Positions 23,659 through 35,800 of a DNA stretch of 58,738 bases are shown one piece after another. The DNA is from Perkinsus olseni (taxonomy: Eukaryota; Perkinsozoa; Perkinsida): positions 1 to 58,738 of the forward strand of contig JABANN010000162.1 of assembly GCA_013115125.1 (NCBI GenBank), in the 5' to 3' direction. Made by a program: the position numbers and the translations under genes. Below the pieces are notes generated by a model, which was not told where the DNA came from, did no database searches, and was given only the letters and a program-made list of their open reading frames with translations. Numbering within the stretch: position 1 is the stretch's first letter; each line of letters begins with the position of its first letter.

Positions 23659-23673
23659 CTTATGTTGAAGCTT

Positions 23674-26062
23674 ATGTTCGGCCGTCATTAGCTTTAATGG
23701 TTGATTGTGCAGCACAATTCGTGCGGCCCTGCCTGACAGACATTTCCTGTGCGGAGTAGAGTGGGAATAAAGCAGTCGTGCTGCTCAGTAGACAGTCGGA
23801 ATTCCCATGACTCAGAGGTTGGGACTCCCAACTTGGGAGGGTGAAAAATGAGCGGCTCTGCTGGCCCACTCCACCCTGCCTGTCAGAGCCAGCAACTAGC
23901 CTGTGTTGCTGTCACCTTGTAGTTGGAAGCCACCATGGTTCAGTAGGATAGGATAGCTGTCCCATTCCATACCCGATATGCCTGCTCCTGACGGCCAGTG
24001 TGTCAGCGCAGCTAACTTACCTGCTATAAATTATAGCCTATAATCAATTGTTCGCTATTCGTGATTCGACCTCATTTGATCATTACTAGCTTCTCCGGAT
24101 TTTTGAGTCAAAAATCACTTTTTGCGGCTGTGCGTCTGTTGACACGCACAGACCAGCTTTTGTGCGTAGTAGACAGAAAGACAGGTATGCCCTGGTCTGT
24201 TTGGCGGACGCTAACACAGTAGCCGCAGGGGACTTGGAAGAGGCGATTCCGAAGCCCGAACAGTGCTGTGAGTACTGAGCAGCGGTGTATGACTCGTGAG
24301 GCATCTCAGAGCAGCCGAGAGTCGTGTCAAACGGCTCGCGTCAGACAGGGGCGCGGCTCAGGTGCCAGAACAGTTCTGGCAGAACTGTGACAGCCAGTGG
24401 GCCACTGGCAGTGGCTGTCAGCCACTACGAGTTGGTGAGCAAGCGAATCATGTTGAGGCATGAGATCGCGACTGGTGATCCCCGAACCTAGCAGGTCGAA
24501 GCACTCTTCCCAATCCCTTCCCATCCTCTTCCCAATCGCAAACTCTCGCGCGCACCGCATCCGGATTCCGGCGGCGTTCAACATGAATTTAATCCCATAG
24601 CGCGCTGTTGTCTGCACGCCTTTTGTTATTAGTGGAGAGCCCAAGGTTTGCCTGGAAGAATTGTAAAACGGTCGTACTGAGTGTAGTGTGGTCGGGACAT
24701 GAGTGTGCAATGGGGTTAGTCCAGGACGAATGAGGATTGGGGCAGGGACCTTCGCGGGGATGGGTTCGGAGGTCGCTCACGTACAAAAGTTTTGCACGTT
24801 TTGTAACGAAATGTTATCCCGACTCGGATCCTGTGGTCTCTTCTTCGATCCGTATGTTCGATGCCAGATTCTTCGGTGACAAAACTGTTCGGTCCATTGG
24901 AACAAAATGACAGGAGCACATAACCTTTAGATTTTCGAGAGAAGCTTTTGATCCGTGAATAGAAAAAGAACAGTCGATTCATGAAAATGAGCCTCACCCA
25001 GTGAAATTCCAGTGTGTGCCGCCGCTCTAGGTCGAGTTTGCCATTCATTTCCGGAGTCAGTGTTGGTCAAAATCGTGCTCGGGGTTAGCCCGGCGATGGT
25101 TTTGTAGAGTGAAGGAGGCTCTGCCCAGAAACAGTATATGGAGGCCGAGCTCATGGATAACGTAAGGTGCAGACGCTCCGAAATTCCCTTCCAAGTACCG
25201 CAAAATGCGGCGCTTATGACGATCATCCAACTTTGGCTTTGGCCCGGGCTGCCTCTCGCGGCCATAGCCACACAGTCTATCAGATAGAAGTATAGACTAG
25301 CCTCTGCCTAAGGCTTGTTCCAGAGGGATCCCGCCCCTGAGAGAGCGGCGTACAGTCAGGCTCTATGAAAAGCCTGCTTGGGTCAGAGCGTGAGCATGTG
25401 ACACGCAGCATGTCGCCGGGGGTCTTTTCGAGGCTCTTTCGCTCTGCCGCCCGGGGGACGGTTTTAGCTACGTTCGAGTCGGAGGTTTCCGATTTCTCAG
25501 TTCGTCCCAGCCAGTGGCTGGCAGCCACCCACTTGCGATATGGCATCCCCGATGAACACCTCCGGTCAGCCGCTGACAGACAAGCGGTTCAAGTCACAGC
25601 TCAGGTAGCTGTCAGAGCCGCCGCTGCAGCCGAGCAAGAGGAAGGCGAGGCTGGCGCAGAAACCGCCGTTAGAGGTGGCGCAGAACCACGAAGACAGTGG
25701 CAGGATTGTCACCCAGGCGCGATTTTTCTTCGTCGCTCACTATCATGGCGGCGGCCGCCGCTCGTTCGTAGAGCCAATTTTCATTTCTCGATATGATACT
25801 GCTGATGTCGTTGATAAAGTGTCAATCAACGGACCATCGACCAATCTCGATGATTAAGGGTCACGGCAGCGGAGACCCGCTCGTCAAGGAGGGCGCACCT
25901 TCCGCCCTCATCAACATCCTCTCAATCCTCATCAGATTACTCCCGCTGAGTCTGGGAAGAGACTGGATCTGCGGAAGAGTATCTTGCGTGTGTTGACTCA
26001 ACACCAACGAGTGTCTTGCGTTACTTAATTAGAGCCTGTTTATCAAAGCCAAAAGTTCAGCC
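23674..26062. other. Gene-poor region with palindromes
   Basis: No supported gene. A minus-strand frame at 24927-25271 and plus-strand frames at 25365-25857 are open but unrecognised. Palindromes include 23818-23832, 24098-24116 and the cluster at 24364-24420. Confidence 0.4.
24364..24420. repeat. Chain of five overlapping palindromes
   Basis: Within 57 bases: GCCAGAAC-a-GTTCTGGC (24364-24380), CAGTTCTG-g-CAGAACTG (24371-24387), GCCAGTGG-g-CCACTGGC (24393-24409), GCCACTG-g-CAGTGGC (24401-24415), and outer arms TGACAGCCA/TGGCTGTCA (24388-24396 and 24412-24420). The right arm of one palindrome serves as the left arm of the next. Confidence 0.9.
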
Positions 26063-26320
26063 GTGCCCCGATCATATGGCGTCGTCCAACAGCTCCACAC
26101 AGGAGCTGCTCAAATTGAGCAGCTCAATCGAATCCTTCAACAACACCTCAAACAGGTCGAGACTTTGGTCTCCACCTCAACGCAACAGATCTTCCAGCAG
26201 CTGCAGAATGAAGAAGCACTGAGCTCCCTTCCAACCGATTGTAGTGTTCCCGGCTTGACCAGGACGTTCACTAAAAACAGCAGGAATCTCGCCACCCTTA
26301 GAACTCGACGGAAGCTGTGA
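26063..26320 (+). CDS. Open frame with Gln-rich coiled coil, unknown
   Basis: An 85-codon frame with a clear heptad-like stretch (QIEQLNRILQQHLKQVETL) followed by QQIFQQLQ. No start context, splice sites or homologue is recognised. It may be a remnant of the transposon-like sequence just downstream, or an exon of an unknown gene. Confidence 0.25.
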   Translation: MPRSYGVVQQLHTGAAQIEQLNRILQQHLKQVETLVSTSTQQIFQQLQNEEALSSLPTDCSVPGLTRTFTKNSRNLATLRTRRKL

Positions 26321-26559
26321 CATAGAGAAGGAAGTCAGGCTCTCAATACTTCTTACTTATACATACATTAAATTTAGTCTCAATAATAACTACTAGCTCC
26401 ACGCTACTAGCGTGACGCAAGAGCAATACACAAAGGGCGCTAAGATATCATTGACCTGCACACGCCGCAGAGACAGAGCGAATACAATGATGTATCCGAA
26501 TAGAACAACGCTAAGGAGAGGCGGATCACTACAGATGAGGTTGACGCGCACGTCTCAGA

Positions 26560-28364
26560 CGTGGCGAATGCTGCCGGAGGTCCTCCTCCACGAGATGTTC
26601 CGCTCCGCGAGCGTAGGCGGAATAACGAATACTGCCCTGTTGCTGACGAACGATACTTGAACTACGAAGATGCTCGAAAAGCACTTACGAAACTGGCGGG
26701 TCTCTCTGAGTCAGGACGGGAGATGATTCTCCTTAACACGTACCCCAGAAAGAAAACTGGGGACTATGCGATGCGGTTCAGATGCCCGTTCTCTCTTGCG
26801 ACAGCCTGTCGCCGACAGGCTATGTCACGCAATGTCCTGGTTATATATATTGCACCGAGGATGATGTTTTCACCCTCGCTCTACCACCGTCCCCTCATCC
26901 ACCTCATGAATCGCTGGACCCGTCCAAGGCACGAGTGGGGGAGCGGAACGCTAAAATGGACGATGTCATCTTGGAGTCCAAGACTTGGACTGCCTCAGAA
27001 AGGACGCGAATGTCGACACCACTCTGAGAGAACTTGAACGGAATGGGCTTACGATAAGCGGATGGTTCTTGTCAAGAACCATCCGCTTAACTCAAGAACT
27101 TCTTGAGTCGACTCCAGCGGCGATAAGCCGCTTATCTCCGCTGGAATCGACTGAGGCTCGAAGCTTGAGGCCTCCTTCAAGAGCGCGCCTGATAGCGATG
27201 GGCTCCAGTCTCTTGAGGAAATGGAGAATCTGTGAGAGCATTGCCGGCCCGGCCGGAGTTCGCAATACTTGCTCTGCGTTGTCGCTAGACTTCTCGCCCA
27301 CCATCTTCATCGGAGACGCCGATGGGATATTCGACAAAGGCTGGCAGCAGGTGGGACAGCCAATTCGCTATGCGATACTGCTAGCGCCATTCCTTTCGCT
27401 GCTCGATGCGTTCTGTTTCTCAGACATTCGGCGAAAATGTGTTTCCCTGTGGCCTAGACCAAAACTATCAATGGCCCACTATCCAGCCCGACGAACTCCT
27501 TGACGGTCCTAGAACGCTGAGGATCTTCTGCTTCATTCACATTTGGACTCCAAATTTTGGAGGAACGTCGAACGCAAAGCCCGGTCCCTTCTAGGCGAAG
27601 ACGAAAAAGAATCGTTCAAGCAAGTTATTTTTTAAAAACAAAGGCTGGGACACGACTTGTTCCCCGTCGCAAATTGCGACTCGTAATACAATTACTCCGC
27701 AAAGAATGGGAACCTGCTCCTGCGGTATGGCGGTACTTTTCCTCACAATGGGTGCACAAGCGGGCTACTTGGGGCAGAGGTTGCTGGGGAATTGAACTTA
27801 AAGGTTCAATTCCCAAGAAAGTTTCTTGGGCCGTCATAATAATTCCCTGGAAGCTCAAAACGCGGCCCTGCGACACCGTGAGCTCACCTCACCGTAGCTG
27901 CTTCATCAGCTCGATAGCTCCCTATTCAGGCAGAATAAAGCAAGGCACGACGTTGTCTAAACGTTATTGGTGGAACAACTATGTGTTGCGTGCCGCACAT
28001 ACTCGTGGAGGCTACACGATCCAGATATGGAAATGGAAGGAAGTACCGCAGCGCCGATCCCTCCTCCTAGCCGGGCCCACGAGTGTCCGAGTTCCTCCGA
28101 AAAGTGGACTCCAATGATGCTGCGCAATGGGCTTCATGGTCGGATTTCGCCTACCTTCACATGCGTCAGACGCATGTAACAGAGACTCTCCGCATCGTAA
28201 CAATAACTACTGGTAACATCCCACCTATATGTACATGTAGTGATGCCAAGGGTGTCTATTGTCGCCATGCTCTGGGGATTATGCTACTTGAGGGACGTTG
28301 CGAGGAGGCATCGTTGCATGAAGTCCGTGTAGCCGGAACACTACCGCACGGGAGGCCTCGGTAA
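26560..28364 (+). mobile_element. Decayed Mutator-like (MULE) transposase relic, or SWIM-domain gene
   Basis: Coding-quality fragments lie in changing plus-strand frames. At 26600-26790 a stretch rich in Asp, Glu, Arg and Lys leads to FRCPF, and CPGYIYC with later histidines follows in another frame, a possible FLYWCH/WRKY-like zinc finger. At 27290-27340, IFIGDADGIFDKGW resembles the Asp motif of MULE DDE domains. At 28170-28290, CTCSDAKGVYCRH is a SWIM zinc finger (CxCx7CxH), typical of MULE transposase C-termini. No terminal inverted repeats were found. Frame changes coincide with palindromes at 26803-26821, 26975-26991 and 27055-27152. A host SWIM protein is the alternative. Confidence 0.42.
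27055..27152. repeat. Three adjoining palindromes including 35-base and 47-base hairpins
   Basis: 27055-27089: 17-base perfect arms (TAAGCGGATGGTTCTTG) around one T. 27090-27108: ACTCAAGAA-c-TTCTTGAGT. 27106-27152: 23-base arms with two mismatches around one C. The three abut or overlap by three bases. Confidence 0.92.
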
Positions 28365-28728
28365 GGTTCACCCGCCGGGTGACACCCGGCCAGGAGGTCC
28401 ATAAGATGACGTCTTCATGTGATCATGTGACCCTCAGGTACACGCAGGCGACGGCATTGCAAACCGACGACTCGTATATTCGCCGTCATCTGGCCCTACC
28501 GCGACATCTCGGATCAAATGCGGATGATGTTGACACTCCAGTGGAGTGACTCCACCGCTTCCTGAAGGAGCACGAGCTATTGCTCCTGGGTCCTATGAGC
28601 CAACCGAGCAAACTCGAGTTCAGTTCTTCATCCAAGATCTCAGCACGATAGAGGGGATGAAGACGGTAGCTATACTTCACGTGATCTTTCTCGGAGAGTC
28701 ATTCTCTCAGATCCGCAGAGAGAAAGAT

Positions 28729-28825
28729 TGGCACAGATAGGAGAAATGCTTGCCTTCGGCAAGCATTTTCCTCTCCCCGGATGAGCTGCGCATCCAGGTT
28801 CGATCCCCCCACTGGGCAGTTTTTT
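28729..28825 (+). repeat. tRNA-like element containing internal hairpins
   Basis: An A-box-like TGGCACAGATAGG at 28729-28741, a B box GGTTCGATCCC at about 28797, and TTTTTT at 28820-28825. Between the boxes are a 25-base hairpin (28744-28768, AAATGCTTGCC/GGCAAGCATTT) and a second pairing GGATG/CATCC. The acceptor stem is not restored. This looks like a Pol III repeat head rather than a working tRNA. Confidence 0.4.
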
Positions 28826-29194
28826 CTAGTCGATTATTTTGTGATGACTGTTCGGCTTGTTTGAGTTGAAGTGCTTTTCCCATTTTCCAAGCGCTTCCAG
28901 AATTGATTCGAATTTCCAGAATCATCCCCATGAGCACACTTTTAAACATTGCGGAGCGAGCGAAGCGAGCGGAGCATATATTACAGTTCACAGTCACTCG
29001 TGTGCGGCGTGCGTCCGTACGTCCGTCCGTGCGTAAGCACAAATTTCTGCTCAACTAGACGGTGTTAGGCAGCATGCAAGGCGTCAACACGCGCGTCCTA
29101 CTATTCTGATCACACAAAAAATATAGCGAAGTCTAAATTTTTCACTCCCCCACTTTCCAGCCAAAATAACTAATTGCGCAACTCTGTAAGATAT

Positions 29195-29266
29195 GTAGTC
29201 CAGTAGGTTAAGGCTCAAGCCTTCTTTTCGATTCACCCAGGTTCGATTTCCACAAGCGACTTTTTT
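29195..29266 (+). repeat. tRNA-like element (SINE head)
   Basis: A box TAGTCCAGTAGG at 29195-29206, B box GGTTCGATTTC at 29240-29250 and TTTTTT at 29261-29266 are in tRNA order and spacing. The 5' acceptor strand does not pair with the 3' CAAGCGAC and no anticodon stem forms. The downstream 60 bases are T-rich, as in SINE tails. Confidence 0.45.
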
Positions 29267-29881
29267 ATCTTTCCCTTTTTTGTTGCGATACTGTTTCCAG
29301 TTTTGTTTTTTGTTTTCGGGCCCTGCGATTGTCAAGTTTTGCTGTCGACGTCGCCGATCAACGAGACTTGAAGTTGGCCAGGTGGAACAGAATTGGCAAG
29401 GGAAAAGCCGCGGAAGAGCGCCGAGCCCTTGAACGTCGGTTACGCGCCGTGACTTCTGACTAGCTGCTACGAATTCTGCTATGTCGCTCGAGTTGTTGAT
29501 CGGTGTCCTTATAACTACCATTAGAATGTGCCCAATGTCGCAGCGTTCGAGTCTCTAACGGCGTTAAATCAACGCCAGCGAGCTCCGCCCCCTTCGCACT
29601 GAAGGCCTAGTGATTGAGCTGTGGCAACTGTACTCAAGGCTTGATTGCCTGTGCTGCTTGACTGCGGCGCGATGTGTTTGGCTGGTTGAGCTTGATAAAT
29701 GTTTCGCAAGCGGCTCTTATATTCTACGATAGCAGACGTGGATAATCCCATTTTCACTCGGAAAAAACTACATTCGGCACACTAAGAATAAGTGTTAGGC
29801 ACGCTCCCAGTCAGTCCAATTTCTCATCAGTATTTTCCTTGTACCCTTGATTACTCTCTTCCAATACCACCGCTGTGAATA

Positions 29882-32800
29882 ATGTACGTCTTATCGAAGA
29901 CTGTTGTTATAGCGGTCACGTGGCTGCTGCTGTTGATGGTATGTGGAGGGGACGCGGTAAGTAACCGAATAGACATAATGGGGTCAGCGACCATTTCCAC
30001 TGAGTTTCATGTTCTTCCGTATGTCGATAGGGGAGCGACTGTGATGAGATTCTTCACCGCCAGTGAAAATCGGCACGTAAAATCGGCATCGGTTACATAA
30101 AAATATCGTCTATGCTTATCGTCTGACTATTACAATTTCGTGGTGTATTAAAATAGTCGTGTAATGTTCAGTAGAATAATAGTGGTGCTTTTACGTAGTG
30201 CATATCCGAGTAACGGCAACGTAAATAGGTGGTCGGAAAAATCGCGAAAATTGCACCGTCATGAAAAATGGAGTTGCTAGTTAGTGGAGCGTTCAACACA
30301 CTAACTAGACGCTAGCCCTCGCCAGCCCTCTGCTGCCTCGGCTCGCCGGCCTCATCATACTGCCGAGAGCTACTGTGATCTTAACGGCGTACCAGATGTT
30401 AACATCAGACGAGCGAGCTTGTGTGACGGCCGTCTAGACGTTCATGTCTAGGCCAGCGCAGTTTGTTCAGGCGGAAGAAGCAATCGCTGGCGGAGGGTCG
30501 TCACCGGTGAACGACAAGTCGGGGGAACTGGATGGGGGTATCTTGGTCTACAACGACCTTGCCCATCGTGATGTGCTTTGTCGCTACATTCAGAGTAATA
30601 GAGGGCGGTTTTTTCATACGGTAATTTTGGTCGTGTCCAGTCCCGGCGGACGCCAGACGCATCCGAGCCACTGCTGCTGTCATCGGGCTGACCGGCAATC
30701 CTAATTTATTTGCCGGATTTGATGAACAGAAGTTGCGTGATAGAATTTACAAGGAGGCCGCCCCGACCAACCAGGGAGGTTATCATATGATACACGATAC
30801 GTAATGTTGGGGAATTTCGTGGCGCGTGACGGCTCATTGGGGCGGCGGTCATGGCTGCAGGTACTTCGTGCCAAAGTCGTCTGATGGTCGCTTCTATCTC
30901 TGCGTGACGACCTTTGCTACCCAGGGAACTGATTTTGTAAGGAATGCGCAAAAGTGTCGCTGCGGGGGATCGAACCAAGGACCTTTGGGTGACGAGGTCA
31001 GGTGCTTACTGGAGTGGTCTCGAATGCTGCTGAGTTCGGAGTGGAACCTGTGATGCCGCTGCTAATGGAGTACCCTACTGTCCAGAGTGTCGAGGCATTC
31101 GGCCGACACCGGGAGTATCGGGTACTAAGGGATGGACTGTCCCACCGCCTAGCGCGCCGTACACATAGCGCGTATATTGATTCTGGATTGAGAGCTTTCC
31201 ACGTGTGGCCCTACTGAGGGCTCTAGCGCGGGAGGGCTTTTCGTGACTTGGGTGCTGGTGGCGTAATAATTTCAAGAACGGTCGACTAAGAGACTTCGCA
31301 GCGTAGATTAGTATCGTGTCCGGTTGGTGATACGCGTAAGTGTCACACTACTTTGGGCGGTCAGGTGGTTCTGCCCAACGCGCCAGAGACGAGCGACGGC
31401 GCCGTCCCTCCTATCACCATCACAGTAGCACAGATAGTTGGAGAGACCGATCTAATGGTAGTAGTAGAGTTAGTTGCGATTTACGAGTGGAGTGGTATGA
31501 TAGGTGCACGCATGTGGTAGTGAGCAGTCATTGGCCGTGTCCGCTGTTGATGGCCCGGATACGGTGACGATTACGAATGAACAGCTCACCAGTGCTGGAC
31601 TCGGGCCAGGCTCTGAGCTCTGTGTTGTTGTTAAGACTAACAAGCTCTTCGCCAGTGCTTCTACGTAGGAGGGGTTTCGTGGCGCGGTGATGAATTTTGT
31701 GGCGCGGTGACAGGTTCTGGCTGGTGGTTTCGCAGAGTCCACAGGGACCTTTCGTTATGCAGAGCTTGCCGATGTATGCTGTGATACCAGGAAAGGGATC
31801 ACAGCGGGTGAGGAAGTTCCGCACCTATTTCAATAAGGGTAATCCAAAGGTCCCCGGATCGATCCCTGGTGAATGTAGTTTGTAGGTACTGATCTCACAA
31901 TAACTGCCAACCCGGTGTCGGCTAATGCAGTGAAGGAAGCGGCCAATAGACCTGGGGAGATCCAGGTAGTTAGTGGCGCATCTTTTGTTCCGTCTGGTAC
32001 CACCTCAACCTCGTGGAATCATCATGAAATTATTGTATTATCATATGACTTGCAGGATACTGATGGATCTCAGTATAAAAAATGCGTTACCATGTCATAG
32101 CGCGGTCGTGTACCTTGTATCAGCACATGGCGCGTATCTTTTTAGCGTGGACCTCTTTTGTATCTTACTATGATCGACCTTGTTGCTATCTTACTACGAT
32201 GAAATCCGCTGACAGTAGCTCTATTTCAGTCGGGATCCGTACCGCACATCGTAGCGGACACGACGCCCACCGGTCAAACGTGGAAGGACCACGGCGACGG
32301 TCACATCGCCATCGATAAGTCCAGCCTGGACGGCCACGCTGGCCAGGGCGAAATCGTTTACGTATCGGTCACACCACCCAACGATTGGCATGAGAATTCT
32401 GAGATGCCTTTCGAGCTCACAGTGACGACAAGTGAGTCGGGTGGGGAGGTTGTTCGGGTGAATTCAGCGGATCTTCTTTGCTGGTATGACGCCAGGAAAT
32501 GAAAACAACAGCGATGGCAGTTGAGGATATTGAAAATCTTCGTAGTGAGCGCGGTAATTAGACCCAGTTGGAAGAGCTATACAGTTCTAGGGGGAGTATC
32601 TTATGCTACTAAGGTGAAGTGGTTATCGAGACAGTAGTGATGGGAACTGGGAGTATTGAAAATCTTCATAGTTAGCGCAATGGTTAAACCCAGTGGTAAG
32701 AGCTAGGCAGCTCCGTGGGAGGGTATCTTGGTACTCTTGCGATTGATGGGTCAACCTGCGTCGTGTATTGGTCCATGTTCAGGTAGCACGGTCAGAGATC

Positions 32801-35800
32801 TACAGGATGGCAAGCCCACCACTGTGACCATCAGTGACTCGAGAAAGTTCCGGGATTTCCGGTAGTAACGGTCGTGCCGTTTCTGGTTAAGATTACCGTC
32901 AACGTCGCAATTTCGTCGCTGTACGTGATGAGAATTGAGAGTAATAAGCGTGCGGAGTATCCTTTTCGGAATGAGAGCAGTGACCGAAAAGGGCAGGCGC
33001 ATTATGCAGTGTTCGGAGGGGAACTGAAGCACGGATCTTCCGGCATGGATTTGGCAAGCGTCGACTTGCACGCACTACGAATTTTTGTCATCAAATTTTA
33101 TAATGGGCTAAGGGGTGGAGTATCTTTTGGCCGTTTCAGATACTGGGTGCCCAAGCATGCCAGAGTGGTGCTCTCTATAATAGGAGATTCGTCGAAGGAT
33201 GGAAGTGGTCTGGCGATATTCGCGGACACCACCAGATACAGTCACGATCCTCGAGGGTAATCTTGCAATCTTGCGTTTCCTTAACGCTAACTGGCATCTG
33301 CAAGGTATACGTTCAATACGATGGAAGGGTCCAACGAGATTTTCCTTACCAATATGAAGTACTATGCGCAGTCCCATCCTGGCAAGGTAAGGGGGTTTTG
33401 TAATCCCGAATTGGGAGAAATGTGGTATGAAAATGACTTCCAGGTTCAATACGTCAACTGCGATATGGGCTATATTTACCTGACTGTTAAGAGCTGTGCT
33501 GTAGCCAACGGCAAATGTGTTGAGGATGCCTCCGTGCCTTCGACGTTTACGTTGACGGTGTCCAGTGATACCGGTAGTAGTAGCGGGGGTAGAAGATCTG
33601 AGGATCGTGGTGGTGTATGGAGGGGCGCTCGGAATGATGTTAGGAACAGAGCGCAATGGCATGAATTCACTTTTATTCGAGGCGCGCACGTCCCCTAGAT
33701 GGATATGAGCGCATAGTGACTGAAGCGGTGGTAGTGATGTTTCTCATGGGGTATCTTAGGGTCGACTCACGTTCAAGATGGAGTGCCGATCCATGAGAAG
33801 GTTCACATGGCGAAGAAATTTGTTTATACTAATCCTATGTTGGATAAGAAGGTGGAGAAGAAGGAAGTAGAGGAAAGCGCGGGAGAGGTAGTTGAAGATG
33901 TCGGCTCTGGGAGTCGAACCGGGGGCCTTTGGGGGCGCTATAGAAGATGCGACTGATCTACGTAGTTGAAGCAGCTCTGTCTTGATCCGGTTCGTGGTAG
34001 ATGTAGTCAGCTCGTTAGGCGTTGCGATTGTCATTCCTCTTCGTGCAGGGAAGTGGAAGCAGACAATAGTTCACTATGAGAGATGTGGTTCGTCCGGGGA
34101 TCGAACCGGGGACCTTCTGTATTTAGGATAACTCGAAGGATGATGGATCTGACTCTTCCTCGATACACTTCAACGACTTGTTGGTGAAGGCCTCGGTGAA
34201 TAGCGGCAGAGGGTCGCTGATGCTGAGCAATGACGAGAACTTCGCAACTAGTAGGTGCCAGCGGCTGGGTTTGAACCCGGGTTGTCATGCGGTTCGTCTT
34301 AGGCACGCAAGCAGTATTCTGCGGCTATGATGACGCTGGCGATACGAAGGCTGACGGCGGGAACATCTGCACCTTCGTTGTCAAGAAGGACGATCCAATT
34401 CGGAGCAGCAAATATATCTACGCAAAACTGGTACGAGGCGCAACCGCGATGATATTTGTGCGGGGTATCTTGGTTGTTACTTTGGTCGGATGCTCGCGCA
34501 AAGATATTTCTACGAGATGTTTTCTCAGTGGGGAATCAGAGATGAATTCTTCTGAGGTTTTGCTCTTCGTCTCAGATACCGGACCTTACGGATGGTACGG
34601 GTACTGCGTTGCTGGACTTTGACTTTTTGATGGCTGATGTTGGTGGAGAAATTGTGATGAAAAATCATCAGCCGGTTAATGACGCTATGTCGGCTGGGGG
34701 CAGTCGGAAGTATAAGATTTTTATACCTGCGTCTACATCGAGGTGAGTATCTTAGGTTGAAGCTGGCAAGATACAGAGTGGGTCAAGATGATTTGAGTGG
34801 TGCTTTCTCAGTTCTTCTAACACTCCTTCGCCCGTTTCTGCGATGTTTGACGTGTCTAAGACTACTGGTACGGTGGAGTTCGACATTTGCGATGCCGCTG
34901 AGTAAGTTGAAACGCTCTCCCTGGGGTTCGATCCAGGGTTGCTCGCATGTGGTACCGGCTATATGTCTGATTCAGGAATTGCAAGACTATCAAGGGTGAT
35001 GGTTCAGCACAATTGGAGGAGAACACCAGCAAGGGGAATGTTGCCGGCAAGTGGATTCATGTAAGCAGTCTCCGTGCGACGATCCATCTTGATGTCCGCT
35101 GTTTTTGCCGGGCAAGTCGTCCGCGGCCCACTGATCCTTTGATCGATGGTTTCGGCGTTGTTCCGATCGTGTAGCTCGGCCAAGCACTTCTCAGTTCGGG
35201 CTAAGGACCGATTCTGACGGACTTAGTGGTACCGATGTCTTCCGGGTATTTTCATGAATCATCTTGTGGAATGCAGAAAGGCTGCATTGATTCAGCTGGC
35301 AGGTGCATGCTAAGTGTGAGGACAAGTGCTCGTACCGGATCACTGGAGCCTTCTTCCTCAAGTCCAACTCGTTGAGACTGAACTATAGGCCCATGACAGT
35401 CCCACTGGATGGCGGCAGCTTCAAGGACTGTAATGACTCGGGTTCGACCCCTGCAGTCGACGATCATTCGGAATCCTTTCAGGGATGGTTGGGTATAAGG
35501 ACACCGATCACTGGCTTCTCCATACAGAGGTCCGAGGGCAGGAGGCCGATGCTGTTAAGACTTGTATTAAGGACCAATGTTGTAATATAACCGGAAGTAT
35601 TCAAGTCATTTTACTGACACTTCTAGCTGTCTTGTGGGCGTTATGGCCGATTTCACTCGGCACTTGTACATCATCGACTAGTCTTTCCTGTTCGATAGGT
35701 ACGGCCGGGACATGCACCCTCTACGGCTTTGGAAAGGAGATCGCCAAACTGGAGAACTTGAAGAGCGACACGATCACCTACGTCCAGCTGTACTATGCTC

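Larger units (their letters stand above)
16804..23673. repeat. Large inverted repeat carrying two cathepsin genes
   Basis: Arms at about 16804-18395 (+) and 22070-23673 (-) are near-identical reverse complements over most of their length, including introns. They are separated by about 3.7 kb of unrelated spacer. The 5' halves (exons 1-6) differ only sporadically; exon 7 to the end is clearly more diverged. Shared sequence stops about 15 bases before the ATG and just after the stop codon. Confidence 0.85.

Noticed and set aside
26063-26320. Gag-like reading of the coiled-coil frame
   Set aside because: Only a short coiled coil is visible; no zinc knuckle, protease or terminal repeats, so no retroelement call was made here.
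28941-28975. GCGAGCGAAGCGAGC repeat-like word
   Set aside because: Short internal repetition of GCGAGC common in many genomes; no wider pattern.
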